Source of the DNA: Nectonema munidae
Taxonomy: Eukaryota; Nematomorpha; Nectonematoida; Nectonematidae
Assembly: GCA_030549495.1 (NCBI GenBank)
Contig: JAUIRK010000509.1
Location: forward strand, 1 to 64,000
DNA: 64,000 nt
Reading direction: 5' to 3'
Shown piece after piece: positions 1 through 10,800 of this stretch; within the stretch, counting starts at the first letter, position 1; the number at the start of each line of letters is the position of its first letter. The translations under genes were made by a program, and so were the position numbers. The notes under the pieces were generated by a model that saw only the letters and a program-made list of their open reading frames with translations, was not told the DNA's origin and did not search any database.

Positions 1-948
1 GGGCAATTCTAATGTGTTGAGCATTAACCACGGTAAATCACACTGCATTCACTTTTCAATCCTAAAACAAACAAAAAGGTTTTTTCTAAATTGACGAATC
101 ACAATGAAATATCTTTAGTGAAAACTGTAATCTTCTGGGTCTCATAATCAAAGATAGACTTAAACGGAACAACAATATCCTTCGTTTAAGCAACAAACTC
201 TTCCAATTGGAACTATAAAGCATTGCAGAAATTTTTTCCTTTCCAACGTTAGAAAGTCCATTCTTTAATTCTTCCTCATCTTCACGTACATGCTTTTAAA
301 TTGGGGACACTCTTCCAGAACAAAGTTACTCACTCTTCAAAAAACACTTTGACTCACGTTTTTTAAAAGCCATTCGCCTCTATTTTTCCAAATTTCCTCC
401 CTCAAGATCTCCGTTATTCGTAAACTTAAACTGGCTCATCACTGTTCACCAGAGATCTTCTAGGATCTTGACATCTACAGTTTCGAAAAGGAAGGATTTT
501 CTCCCAGGTTTAAAGAAAATAATCGTTCCCCATTCGTTTAAGCGCTCGAACTACAAACAAGTTATCAATTACAAGTTGTTTGAGTTTAACAACTCCAATT
601 CGGACATCCTTTCTACTCAATCTCTTTGTCTATCAAACCTTTCAAAAGCACGATGCTTGACTCAATCATCTCTAACCACAGCATAACTTCTTTGACGTCT
701 AAATCTTATTCTTGCAACAACTAGATATATAACATTTTTTCCCTCTCGCTAATGAACACATGCCTTGTTTATTTGTAACAATTTGTACTACTTGTAACCT
801 TGTATTTCGTGTCTCTGCCTTGCAAGCGGCAACTTATGATCTTAAAGCAGGGAGTACTTCAATTTATATTCTTTTTTTGCTTTGTATTTAATGTTTATTC
901 TAAATATTCAATGCTCAATAAAATTGCTTCTTCTTCTTCTTCTTCTTC
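1..948 (+). mobile_element. LINE 3' end with (CTT)n tail (CR1/Jockey-like, tentative)
   Basis: The stretch ends in an AATAAA-like motif followed at once by about seven CTT units (928-948), the usual shape of a CR1/Jockey-type LINE 3' end. The mirror-image 3' end at 16042 has the same layout (AATAAA, then CTT units when read on its own strand), which suggests one family. An open frame at 468-686 could be the last part of the second ORF, but I could not match it to a reverse-transcriptase block. The start is unknown and may lie left of the window. Confidence 0.4.
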
Positions 949-2388
949 ATAAAATTTTTTAAATTGTATATTTAAAAGTGTTTTTCTTGAACTTTCCAAA
1001 AGATGAAACTCAAAGACATGAACGGTTTACCACGCACGCTTACTTCAAATCGTTATAGTCCAAAGTATTAAAAAATGTATAGGGATTTGTGGTAAAAGTA
1101 TTCAAGTATAGCGCTGTGACTCTCCAAACAAAAATGCTTACTACGTCACTTTATCTATATGTATATGTCTTTAGCGGGCACATCTGGTCTCATTCAGAGC
1201 TTTATGACATTTTTTACTAAAATTAAAATAGTGCAGTTTAATTCCAAACTTTTTTAAAGACAACTCTGACCAAAAATATCGGGTTTATTCGTTTTTCGGT
1301 CTCTTTCGAATTTTATATACGATTTTACCATTTTCTCAACAAAATTGTAGTCCCCTCCTAATACACGCACCATTATTACACGAAATCCGTTAATCCGGTG
1401 GTCAAGGCAACTTCCCATTTTTGCCTCATGCAACTCACACACTCATGACAAACATGTCACCTCTCTTATGTATATAAACTTAATTGTTACAATACACGGA
1501 TCAGATAATTCACCAAGGGGTTGGTCATCTTCACAGTGGTCGTGTATTAAGGGGGACTAGGGTATATAGATTTTGCTATTAACTCTCAAAATTATATTCT
1601 CTTATCAAATAAAAAGAAACGTCTTACTCCAGAAGTCGGAGTGAACTAATCTTTGTAAATTTCAACTTGAAAAGTTTTAATTTTAACAATTAAAAAAATA
1701 AATAAGAATAATGAAATAATAAATAGTCATTGTTATTATTATCATTAAGAAACATTTTTGATATTATACTATTTTCAATTTATATACTATAAATTTTAAA
1801 GTTAATTATTTATATTTTCAAAACTATACAAATAAAATTGGAATCGGAATTGTAAGAAAGAAGAATCAGCATCGATATAAGAATCGAGCAAAATTTTGGA
1901 ATCTGTACATCCCTGGAAAAAGAAATAAGAAGAAAACTTCTATTCAAATCAATTTCTAACAATATCAATTTTAGCCCACTCTGTTCTTCTTCAGATAAGC
2001 ACAAGCGTTAATTGCTCTGAACGAGATCAGAATGGTGGAAAATTATTATTGTTAGAATTCAATTTGGATAAAAGTTCTTCTTCTGATTTCTTATTTTACA
2101 TCCTTCAACTTTGATTTTCTTTTAAAAAATCTAAAATCATGGAAAGCATCCATCGATGAACACTAACACGACTTTGGAGTCGAAATGGCCGCATTTTAAA
2201 TCTTATATTCGTACTTAAATGGAATAAGAAATATTTTATGAGTTTGTTGCATTCATCTAACGCGTTTTATTTGCACAAAATGTGAAACTATGTGTTCTTT
2301 CGTTTGAGCACAAATTAGCGAAATACCTAAAGTGACATTGAGGTCATTTTGGCGAAACAGTATGTATAGTGCTGAACATATGTTAGAT
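949..2388. other. gene-free stretch, nothing recognised
   Basis: AT-rich sequence with only short chance reading frames. I see no splice-bounded coding segment, no terminal repeats and no protein family match. Confidence 0.5.
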
Positions 2389-2609
2389 CAGCGTTTTTCA
2401 AACTTTTTTTACTGCGACCCATAGCAAGAACGACAGTTTGCATCCCGACCCATAATACTTAGGTGTATAATAAGACAAACTTAATAAGAGAGGTTGTTTC
2501 AAACACTGTTCCGATATACGTTCATTTATTCAGCATCTTTTTGTCATGACCCATTTTATTTTTCATGCGACCCACTGAAGGGTCGGGGCCCATAGTTTGA
2601 AAAACGCTG
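2389..2609. mobile_element. hAT-type MITE, 221 bp
   Basis: The element begins CAGCGTTTTTCAAACT and ends AGTTTGAAAAACGCTG, a 15-16 bp terminal inverted repeat of hAT style. The flanking 8-mers TGTTAGAT (2381-2388) and TGTTAAAT (2610-2617) match at seven of eight positions, as expected for an aged 8-bp hAT target duplication. The interior has GCGACCCA-like blocks near both ends and no coding capacity, so it would need a transposase from elsewhere. Confidence 0.85.
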
Positions 2610-2979
2610 TGTTAAATAAAGCATCCTCATCCCTTCTAGGGGAATATTTAGAGAAGAGTAAGCTAAAATGATTGCTTTTCACACTCTTAGCAAATGAAAT
2701 AGGGAAAGAGAGGAGATAACATCAAAACCCTTTATAGAGCTTAGTTTCATTTATAATCCTGCAATTCTTTATTTACGATCGTATTCCTCCCCATTTACTA
2801 ACATCCTTTGATATTTTCATTATATTGTTAACTTTTTTACTTTGGCTCATTTGATGAATAAACCGATTCGTAACTCAGCAACAAAATCTTCGTTATATAT
2901 ATCAATGATATGATCGAAGAAGATTCAGTAAGGATTTTTATGCAATGGAGTCTGAAGTAGAATCATATTCTTATGAAAA

Positions 2980-3240
2980 GTGTTGAGTGATTGTGAAGAA
3001 GTTTATTCTGATGCTGGTAAAAAGGTGAAAAAGTATAGCTTGATTGAAACGAATGTTTTATATGAACACTCAAAAGAAGATGAAAGTATAATTCTATGGT
3101 TGAGGATGGAACTAGAATGGAGTAAAAGTAGAGAATCTTACGTCATCTTCAAAAATGTACTATTTTTTAAAAATTTTTTTTTTAATTTTCAAAAGTATGA
3201 CAAAAAAGATGGAAGTTAGTGTACGCAATAAGCACATAGA
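2980..3240 (+). repeat. diverged dispersed repeat, copy A
   Basis: The block around 3065-3130 (containing AAGAAGATGAAAGTATAAT) resembles 6045-6110, so 2980-3240 and 6010-6360 appear to be old copies of one element. The 79-codon open frame here is probably a relic of that element's coding part; its product is not recognised. Because it sits just upstream of the piggyBac-like remnant, it could be that element's own 5' part. Confidence 0.4.
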
Positions 3241-3615
3241 AAGATATTTAAAAAAAATAAAATTTGTAAAAACAGGACAAATAAGAAATACACAGAGAAA
3301 TACGTAAGTTATATTCTCTCGTAAGTTATGTGTGATGAAAATAATTATTCATGATGTTTTTGTGAATAAGGCGAGGCGAAGTTCTCTCTTTTTGAAAGTT
3401 GAAAGAGATGAATTGATTAAATATAGGAGGTAGCATCGAGTATATGTATATTTGTATAAAATGACGTAGACACTGAGATTGTATATGTCGTCAAGTTTCA
3501 AAAGAGAATTTATGAAAAAGATATTATTTGTGTGATAAATTATGATATTGAAGAAGCGATCAGAGAAAACAGAGAATGGGATTTTTCAATTGTAGAGTTG
3601 GAATTTTTGGTTTAA

Positions 3616-3721
3616 CCCATTTACGACCAAACTTCCCAAAGGGAACGCAGACGAATTCCTACTTTAAATGGAATTAAATAGGAATTACTAAAGTCGTCTG
3701 CTTTGCTTGGTCTTAACTGGG
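3616..3721. mobile_element. TTAA-type MITE 1 (106 bp)
   Basis: Flanked by TTAA at 3612-3615 and 3722-3725. The left end CCCATTTACGACCAA and the inverted right end CCCAGTTAAGACCAA match at 12 of 15 positions. The TTAA target and the CCC-type terminus are the piggyBac-superfamily signature. It is inverted relative to its neighbour and shares the middle TTAA with it. Confidence 0.7.
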
Positions 3722-3725
3722 TTAA

Positions 3726-3856
3726 ACCATTTAAGACCAAGCAAAGCAGACGATATCTAAAAAAAACGCAGACGATTTATATTCAAAGTCATTGAAAAAA
3801 GCAGACGAAGATAAAATTACTTATGTTCCAAATTAGGAACATTGGTCGTAAATGGG
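3726..3856. mobile_element. TTAA-type MITE 2 (131 bp)
   Basis: Flanked by TTAA at 3722-3725 and 3857-3860. The left end ACCATTTAAGACCAAG and the inverted right end CCCATTTACGACCAAT are imperfect inverted repeats. The internal AAGCAGACGATATCT block recurs in the MITE at 35580-35709, which defines a family. Taken together, MITEs 1 and 2 have a perfect outer repeat CCCATTTACGACCAA. Confidence 0.75.
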
Positions 3857-4350
3857 TTAATGTATACTCGGAAGAGCTGTTGGAGCAAGAAAACTTTCGT
3901 CAAGAAGGATATGGTCAAAAAATGGGGCACACAATTTTTCAAAGACAATATTCAGAGAGAAAGATTTGACGAAATAATAAAATATTTGAGATTTTACTTT
4001 AAAAGTCAAAGAAGAATTCACATAAAAGAGGATAAGTTGGCTAGGGTATCTGAAATGTGGGATTTACTTTTAGGACATATAGTTGAAGATCTTATGTTCC
4101 TTACCTAGAACTTACTATTTATTAGAAATTATTCGTAGCAAAAGCAAGAAAGTTTATTTAAATAGCATTTGCCCAACAAGCCAGACAACTATATGATAAA
4201 ATTTTGGCTAATGGTGGATCTTAAAACAAAATACTCTGTGTTCTGGTTTTACCCTTCTTTTTAGTGATGAAGAAAGAGCCCATTATTCTCTCAGTGAATG
4301 TGTTGTAAAAAAGTTAGTGAAACAGACTTTTACACGCTTCCATTTGGATG

Positions 4351-5379
4351 TGTGCAGTATTTTGGAAAACATATATGACAAATGTACTTTTGACATTTAT
4401 ATAGCTAACCTAATTGCAACTCTATAATTAATCTGGTCAATATGTTCTCTACTATATATATTCTCTATAATTATTTAATCAATTAACTTTATTAGTTTGT
4501 GTATTTATTTAATTAAATTATGAAGTTTAATAAACAGCAATCCATTTTTGCATTCATATCAAAAGGAAGCGATTACATTCACATATCGAAAAGTGTAGCA
4601 AACAAATAAGAAAATTTTCGCAACCAAAGCGAAAATTATAGTTGCGATGGAAAGAATGTAAAATAAATAAATTATGAAAATGCAAAAAATAAAGAAAAAA
4701 ATCCACGTAAACTTAAAGAGAATGCAAATGAAGGCTTAGGCACACAATTAAAATGGATAAAAAAAAACTTTGAACATTTTCATATTTACAACATATGGTA
4801 AAAGAGTAAGATTTAGTATATAAACGCACATACTATATACTTTGAACAAAATTTTTCACTTAGAAAGAAGTCTTGAATATATCTAAATTTTGATTATAGG
4901 ATTTGGTTCATAAGAGGTGATTTAAAGTCTTGTGACTTTAAATAACAAAATTTTGGCTAAAAAGATAATACTCCCACATTTTTCTTCGTTTCGCTTTTAT
5001 TATTATAAGCATTTAGAAAGAGCGAGCGATGATTCAGTATATGTATTAAAGTTCTGAAAGAACATTCAAAACATGTTTTGTTAACTAAATTCAGGCTATT
5101 TGATGAAATCTCACCATTTTATCTCCTACATTTCTCCAATTGGCGAATAAAAAAGCATGAAAGCGCATTTAAAAAATGAAAACTTTCCGTGAGTTTGATC
5201 AATGAATGAGATCATGAAAATCTTAATCAATACAAGAAGTCACATGAGCTAGATCTATATTGAAAGAGCCCATTTGATTTATAGGCGAAGATATATTAAC
5301 TTTGAGGAAGGAATAAACTTGCAAAACTTTATAATCTAGGCAAAAGATTTTTGAACATGCAAGCTTTTAGTGCATCAAG
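4351..5379. other. gene-free stretch, nothing recognised
   Basis: Very AT-rich, with no reading frame worth naming and no terminal repeats seen. It may hold decayed remains of the elements on either side. Confidence 0.45.
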
Positions 5380-5622
5380 GGAATGAAATTTCAGCTTGTC
5401 AGATATAACTCTCAAAAAAGAGGAGAGCATATACCTTACACTTTCTCGCATAAGCACTTCAATCCGTGAAAGAAGTTTTTCTGCTTTGAAGAGAATTTTA
5501 AGTATACTCACTGGCAGAAAATGTTTACAGGCAGAAAAGAGTCACTCAAACTGCTCTCACAAGAAGAAAATATTTAGAGAAAGTACATTTGATATTTTTT
5601 TGTCATTTTTGCAAATCTATTG
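5380..5622 (+). pseudogene. hAT transposase C-terminal dimerisation fragment
   Basis: The frame at 5396-5623 contains STSIRERSFSALKRI, the ERxFSALKRI core of the hAT dimerisation domain. The helix that should follow has lost its reading frame. Only this C-terminal part is visible, with no flanking inverted repeats. Remnant only. Confidence 0.45.
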
Positions 5623-5639
5623 AAAGAATATATTATTTG

Positions 5640-7560
5640 AAGCATTAAAAATTTTCAATTTAAGAGATTAAACAGATATATAGGATATTGTGTTGTTTTT
5701 TTTATTTAGCAACGAAGCTTCTGATAAAAACTTAAAAATATGGGAAATTTCAAAAAGACATTCAAAGTAATTACTTCTCCAACTAAATAAAATTGAGCTT
5801 GGACTGTAAGTTAAATAAAACTTGTCTGGGTTAATTATTATCAAATTATTTTTATCATTTATCATTTGAATCATCAAAGTTAGTTAATTTTTATTTGATC
5901 AATTTGCTTTTTATTTTTTTTTCACAAAAAGTATTTTAAATTAAACATACTAATTAGAAATAAAAATAAAAAAATAAAAATCAAGTGAAATCACAGTGAA
6001 AAGGCCGAATTCAATGTGAAAATGGTTCTTGAATGAAACGAAAACTCAGAAGAAGATGGAAGTATAACTCTACTTGAAGATGGAAAAGTGATCGCTCACT
6101 ATGAAGAAGAAAATACGGGAAATCTTTACTATTTTCGAAAACTTAAATTAAAAAATTTTCATTCCAATTAAGTTCGATAAAATCTTCCTAAACAATTTCG
6201 TCTAGACTCTAGATATTCATATTTTAGGAAACAAATTCCAAATTATGAAACATAAGTGATGTTCCAGCTGAAATATATGATGAAAAAACTTTAGCTATAA
6301 TTGAACTCCTAGCTACATTAAATTCTTATGTTAAAAGTAAGTTTTTGAAAAAATATTTACATATATATATTAAAATAGTATATATATAAATTTTAAAATG
6401 CAAAAGAGAAATTTATATTCTTTAGAGAAAAAAGAAATATTTTTTTATAGTATGAAGAAATTTTGGGCGTAAAATGAATATAGATATTGCAACACTGTTC
6501 CTTCATCAAAAATATATAAAGAATTTAGTTGAAAGGTGTCGATCAAAATAGCAAATCCTTTTTAAGCGAATCCAGAACAATTTTTGTGAGGATGTTTGTT
6601 ATATTTGCAATAGGTGAAACAAATTTTGGATAGGACGTTGAAAAAGGGAGGAATGTGAAATTCAGGAATTTTCAAGTATATAACTTTTGGATAACTATAA
6701 CTATAAAAAATTTAGAAGAAATTGCAGTATTTTTTATATTCCAATCATATCATTAGAACAATCTCTACTGGAAAATTTAAACATTCACACATTTAGAGAT
6801 GCTGCACACAGAAAAATACACACACCATACGGGTTTATACACAATCTGCATTTATATGATAGGTTGATATTGGAGACCATATTAGAATTTTGACATTGAG
6901 TCAAGAATCCTTAAGACCATACCTGTTGTCAAGGATTTTAAAGGTATGTTTTAAAGATTGCAAGTAAAAGACATAAATATATTTATTAGATAATTGTAAA
7001 AATATCATAAATATACGATTACAAGGCAATTTAAAAAAATAATGCTTACTAATTGGAAAGTGTCAATTAAAAGAAAACGCAGATATGATTCGCTGAGATA
7101 CTTGATTGAAGTTTTTGATGTTCAAATTGTTGTTTGATGAGTGCGATCTTAACAATGGCTATTAATGACTGTTTGTATTAAAAATACATATTCTTTCACA
7201 CAATTCTTTTGTTAGTGGCATTTATACTAAACTGTGTATATCTATATAATTCAATACGAGTGTGCGTATATGCTGTGTACAATGTAGAATATGTGTGCTA
7301 AACATTTATAGTCGTATAAATTAGTGTTTATGTGTATATAATAATAATAATCAGAGATATTGAGTTGAGTCTCTCCCTCCACCATTATTGAGAGATAAAG
7401 ACAACAGTTAATAAAAGAGATCAAAAACGCATCTCCAACGTCATTATCATCACATTACAACTTCTCACTATCAAAGGAAAACTTGCTTTGAATTTTGCCT
7501 AAGCAACAGCCACAACCAAAATCCATCAATCATTCACCTTTGCCAACAACCTCCAAAAGC
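5640..7560. repeat. gene-free stretch containing diverged repeat copy B (about 6010-6360)
   Basis: The block 6145-6350 matches 10010-10225 closely enough to read by eye: both share AAGTTCGATAAAATCTTCC, AAATTATGAAACATA, GTGATGTTCCAGCTGAA and GATGAAAAAACTTTA in the same order. It is therefore a dispersed repeat of unknown class. A 68-codon frame at 6687-6893 is not recognised. The 200 bp before 7565 are less AT-rich and probably hold the 5' leader of the homeobox gene, but I see no convincing core promoter. Confidence 0.5.
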
Positions 7561-7564
7561 TGAG

Positions 7565-7879
7565 ATGTGGCCAGTGAATGTGGGCGTGCCCCTCATTTTT
7601 CCCAAAATCCTTTCCGCTCCCCCTCCTCCAATCAGCCTGTCAATCAAACAAATATGCTCTGTGTGCGAAACTCTGGAAGGCACAGGAGACATTGCGAGAC
7701 TCTCTCGTTTCCTTTGGTCTCTCCCCCTTTCCCTGTTCAAGAGTGTGGAAAATGTTGAAGAAGTTGAGGGGCTCGTCAGAGCCCAAGCACTCATCGCCTT
7801 TCACCAGCACAATTTCCAAGACTTGTACCACATCATTGAGCACTTCCAATTCTCGGTGAAATCTCAAGCTAAATTGCAG
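7565..7879 (+). CDS. optix: optix exon 1: start and first two-thirds of the SIX domain
   Basis: 105 codons ending in phase 0 at AAATTGCAG, followed by the donor GTAGCG at 7880. The conserved run is [38 protein letters not shown]. The first 22 residues are proline-rich and unlike other family members. The frame stays open upstream without another ATG, so 7565 is the only start visible, although an upstream coding exon cannot be excluded. Confidence 0.9.
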
Positions 7880-10800
7880 GTAGCGAAACTCTATTTTCCT
7901 CCTCCACACTTTTTACACACTATGAAATACTTCTCAATTACGTGTGGTACTTCAAACTCACATTTTTTTTATAAGTCAAATACGTTAACAAGTGTATATC
8001 ATTTGTAGTAGTGTATTTGTAGAGGAGTATCTAACAATTATTTGGAAGGAAAATGATTCATTTCCCCATCATTCCGTTCTCCACTTCATCTTTATTGTTT
8101 TGCCCATTTTTGGAGAATTTATTTGAATCAGAGTCTCGGAAATACCCTAATTATTCACAAAAGATGGCCTTTATTTTAAAAATAAGTAAAAAAAATACTC
8201 TATAGGAAGCAAAGAGACTGGACAGAGAGGGAAACTCTTGATAAGAATATCTAGCAAAGATTAAAAAAATAGATTTATGCTCGAAATAGATGACTGCAGG
8301 ATAAAGAAAGAAAAGATGAAAGATTAAAAACATCATTTCTAATTTGGTTAAAGTTAATAACTAACTTTAAAGTTAAGTTAAATAGCAATAATTTACCTCT
8401 GTGTGTGTATTTAAAAAAGAAGAACTTTTTAGGAGATCTTTGAATGATGAGAAAAAAGCTAGCAATATTTTTTGAACTTATGAATATAATTGATTGTCTT
8501 GCTATTGGAAAAGTAACAAATTTTTTATGCGCTTATATCAAGGAAGAATTAATTCTTCAAAGTCTTAATGACTCAATAAAATTTTTTTTTATAAAAAATT
8601 TTTAAAGTGTGCAATATTTTGTATGAACTTTATTTTGCTCGGCGCTGTGTATTAGTTCTAGAAAGATTTGTAATAAACACAGTGAAAAAAGCACGCGTAT
8701 AATTCATTGATACACCAAGCATCGAAAAGAATAATATTCTGACAAACACTTCTCTCAACTGGTAGTCAAACCTTATAGCCACGTGTATACAGTATCCGTG
8801 TTAAAAAAATTATTAGGGGGGGGGGGGGGGGAGCCATGAAGGGGCAATAAAAATGTACATTATGGAAAAAATTTATTATATTATCAGAAGAGGGCGCTAA
8901 AAGTACTATATAAATTTCACAAACAAATTGTTATAAAGGCATTTAATCATCTTCAAACAGTTTTGTTTCCAATACATGGCATAAAAGTTCTCAAAGTTAC
9001 TTCTTGCGCAGCTATATGTTTTTATAATTTTTTCTTAAGTTAAGACACTTGGGGCAAGTTGAAAATTTTCAGGGGGCAAAAAATTAAACTGGAGGAGGGG
9101 GGGGGGGCACTTGCCCCAAAAATATATAGGTAGCGACTAGCGAGGGCTCTACGTGTATATATGGAATCCAGTATGTTCTAGACCACTCTATTTATTTCAT
9201 TTCATTTTCTCATATGATTTACGATTGAGATTCAGAATACTATACTAAATTATTTATCGTAAAAAAGCAAGCATTTTGTTTTAAATCTGGCAAATTGGTG
9301 CAACCAGTTGAGGAAAAACTTAAAAAATGCAGAATGTAAAGTCGAAAGAAAAATGTTTTTATAAAAGCAAACTTTAAAAAAGTAAGCAGTTTATGAAAAA
9401 AAAGTTAAAAGGTTTACATGCATACAGCGAGATGAAAGTATACAAATTCTTCCTTCAATGTCAAATTTTATCTATTTAAAATATATTTAAAATTTTACTC
9501 AGAAAGTAAATGCTTTCCAAACAAAATTTAATTGAAGATAGAAGATTACAAAAATGTAATTTGAGCAAAGATGCTACTGTTATCTACAATAAAGATCGAA
9601 AACATATACTAACTGCAAATATATAGCCTTTATTTTTGTATACATGGTAATGGTACCGTAGGGTGTTTTCATCGAAAAGGCACAATTGCGCCGCTTGTAT
9701 CAAACTATGAGGAAAGCAAGCTTGATGCGGGATCGAACCCAAGACCTTGAGTTATCGAATCCGGCATCTAACCAACCATACTCACATCCCTAAACTCTTT
9801 GCTTAGATTTCAATGAACAGTGATGACATTTTGATGATATACTCACGCGAAAATACCAATTTGCTAAAATTTCGTTTTGCTACAATAATATATTGTTGTA
9901 TAAAATATCATCCTGCATCATTTCATACATAAATAGCTCACTAAGATTTTTAAAAAATGTTACTATGAAGTAGAAAATCCAGAAAATTTTCAAAATGTTC
10001 TGAAACTTTCATTAAAAATTTTTCATTTCTGTTAAGTTCGATAAAATCTTCCCAAACTTCTTCTTCTAGATATTCATATTTCAGGAAATTTGATTTATTA
10101 TTTATTTTTTTGAATTTAAACATATCCTAAATTATGAAACATATGTGATGTTCCAGCTGAAGTTTATGATGAAAAAACTTTAACTATATAATTGAACTTA
10201 TTCTTATGTTAAAAATAAGTTTTTTTTTAGAAAAAAAATTATTTATTTTTGTTTATACTTTGTCGAACTGTTTCCAAAAAAAATGCCTACCTGTATTCCA
10301 TTTTCGCACAGATGTGGGGGATACGCTTACGGTGGAGAAATCGTAATGTAAAATATTTTTATATATTTCTTACTCTTCATATTTTTTATCGATCTTTTAA
10401 ATTTCATTAATAATAAACTATCACTCTAAAATAGTGCTTAGATGAACTACTTTAAGTAAAGTTACTTTGACAATAATTAAAACTTCACTGCTTCGAGTAA
10501 TAAAACAACTTTTATGTTGAAATTACGATTCCATGATTGATGATGCAGAATAACTTTTGTAAAGAAAAAAAATATCAAAGAATTGTAAGCATTTATCCCA
10601 TCGTCGAATCACATTTGCGTTTCTCCTTTATTTGCCCCTTTCCAATTGGTAAGCATCTTTTTTTAAATAAAAAAATAAATATTGACAGGGTCTCTAAGAG
10701 AAAACTTTTAAGTCGATACAATAGACATTTGAAAAAAGGCTTGAAAATTTTTATGAAATTAAAATAGATTGGAGCTATAATTGATAGGTGTATTAAAAAC

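Larger units (their letters stand above)
3520..4350 (+). pseudogene. broken piggyBac-like transposase, split by two MITEs
   Basis: After 3842 the frame reads LMYTRKSCWSKKTF, KKWGTQFFKDNIQRERF and EIIKYLRF, then KLARVSEMWDLLL. These match the N-terminal half of the piggyBac transposase domain (DDE_Tnp_1_7). Further on, CPTSQ/MPNKP-like and KFWLMVDLKTKYSVF segments (about 4165-4250) match its middle, and a VVKKLV segment near 4310 matches the part before the second catalytic aspartate. Upstream, at about 3560-3611, the frame ends in ELEFLV, the expected preceding segment. A stop at 4106-4108 and several frame changes make it non-functional, and the C-terminal half is missing. Two MITEs occupy 3616-3856 at a TTAA within the frame. 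Confidence 0.75.

Noticed and set aside
928-948. (CTT)n at 928 as an independent microsatellite
   Set aside because: Its position right after AATAAA and the mirror copy at 16042 make a LINE tail the better reading.
7534-7909. Minus-strand and other-frame ORFs overlapping optix exon 1
   Set aside because: Shadows of the real frame; none shows a known domain.
9715-9785. tRNA genes at 9715, 24411 and 55100
   Set aside because: Promoter boxes are present but cloverleaf pairing and discriminator ends are not, and two of the three share a long non-tRNA body, so they are SINEs.
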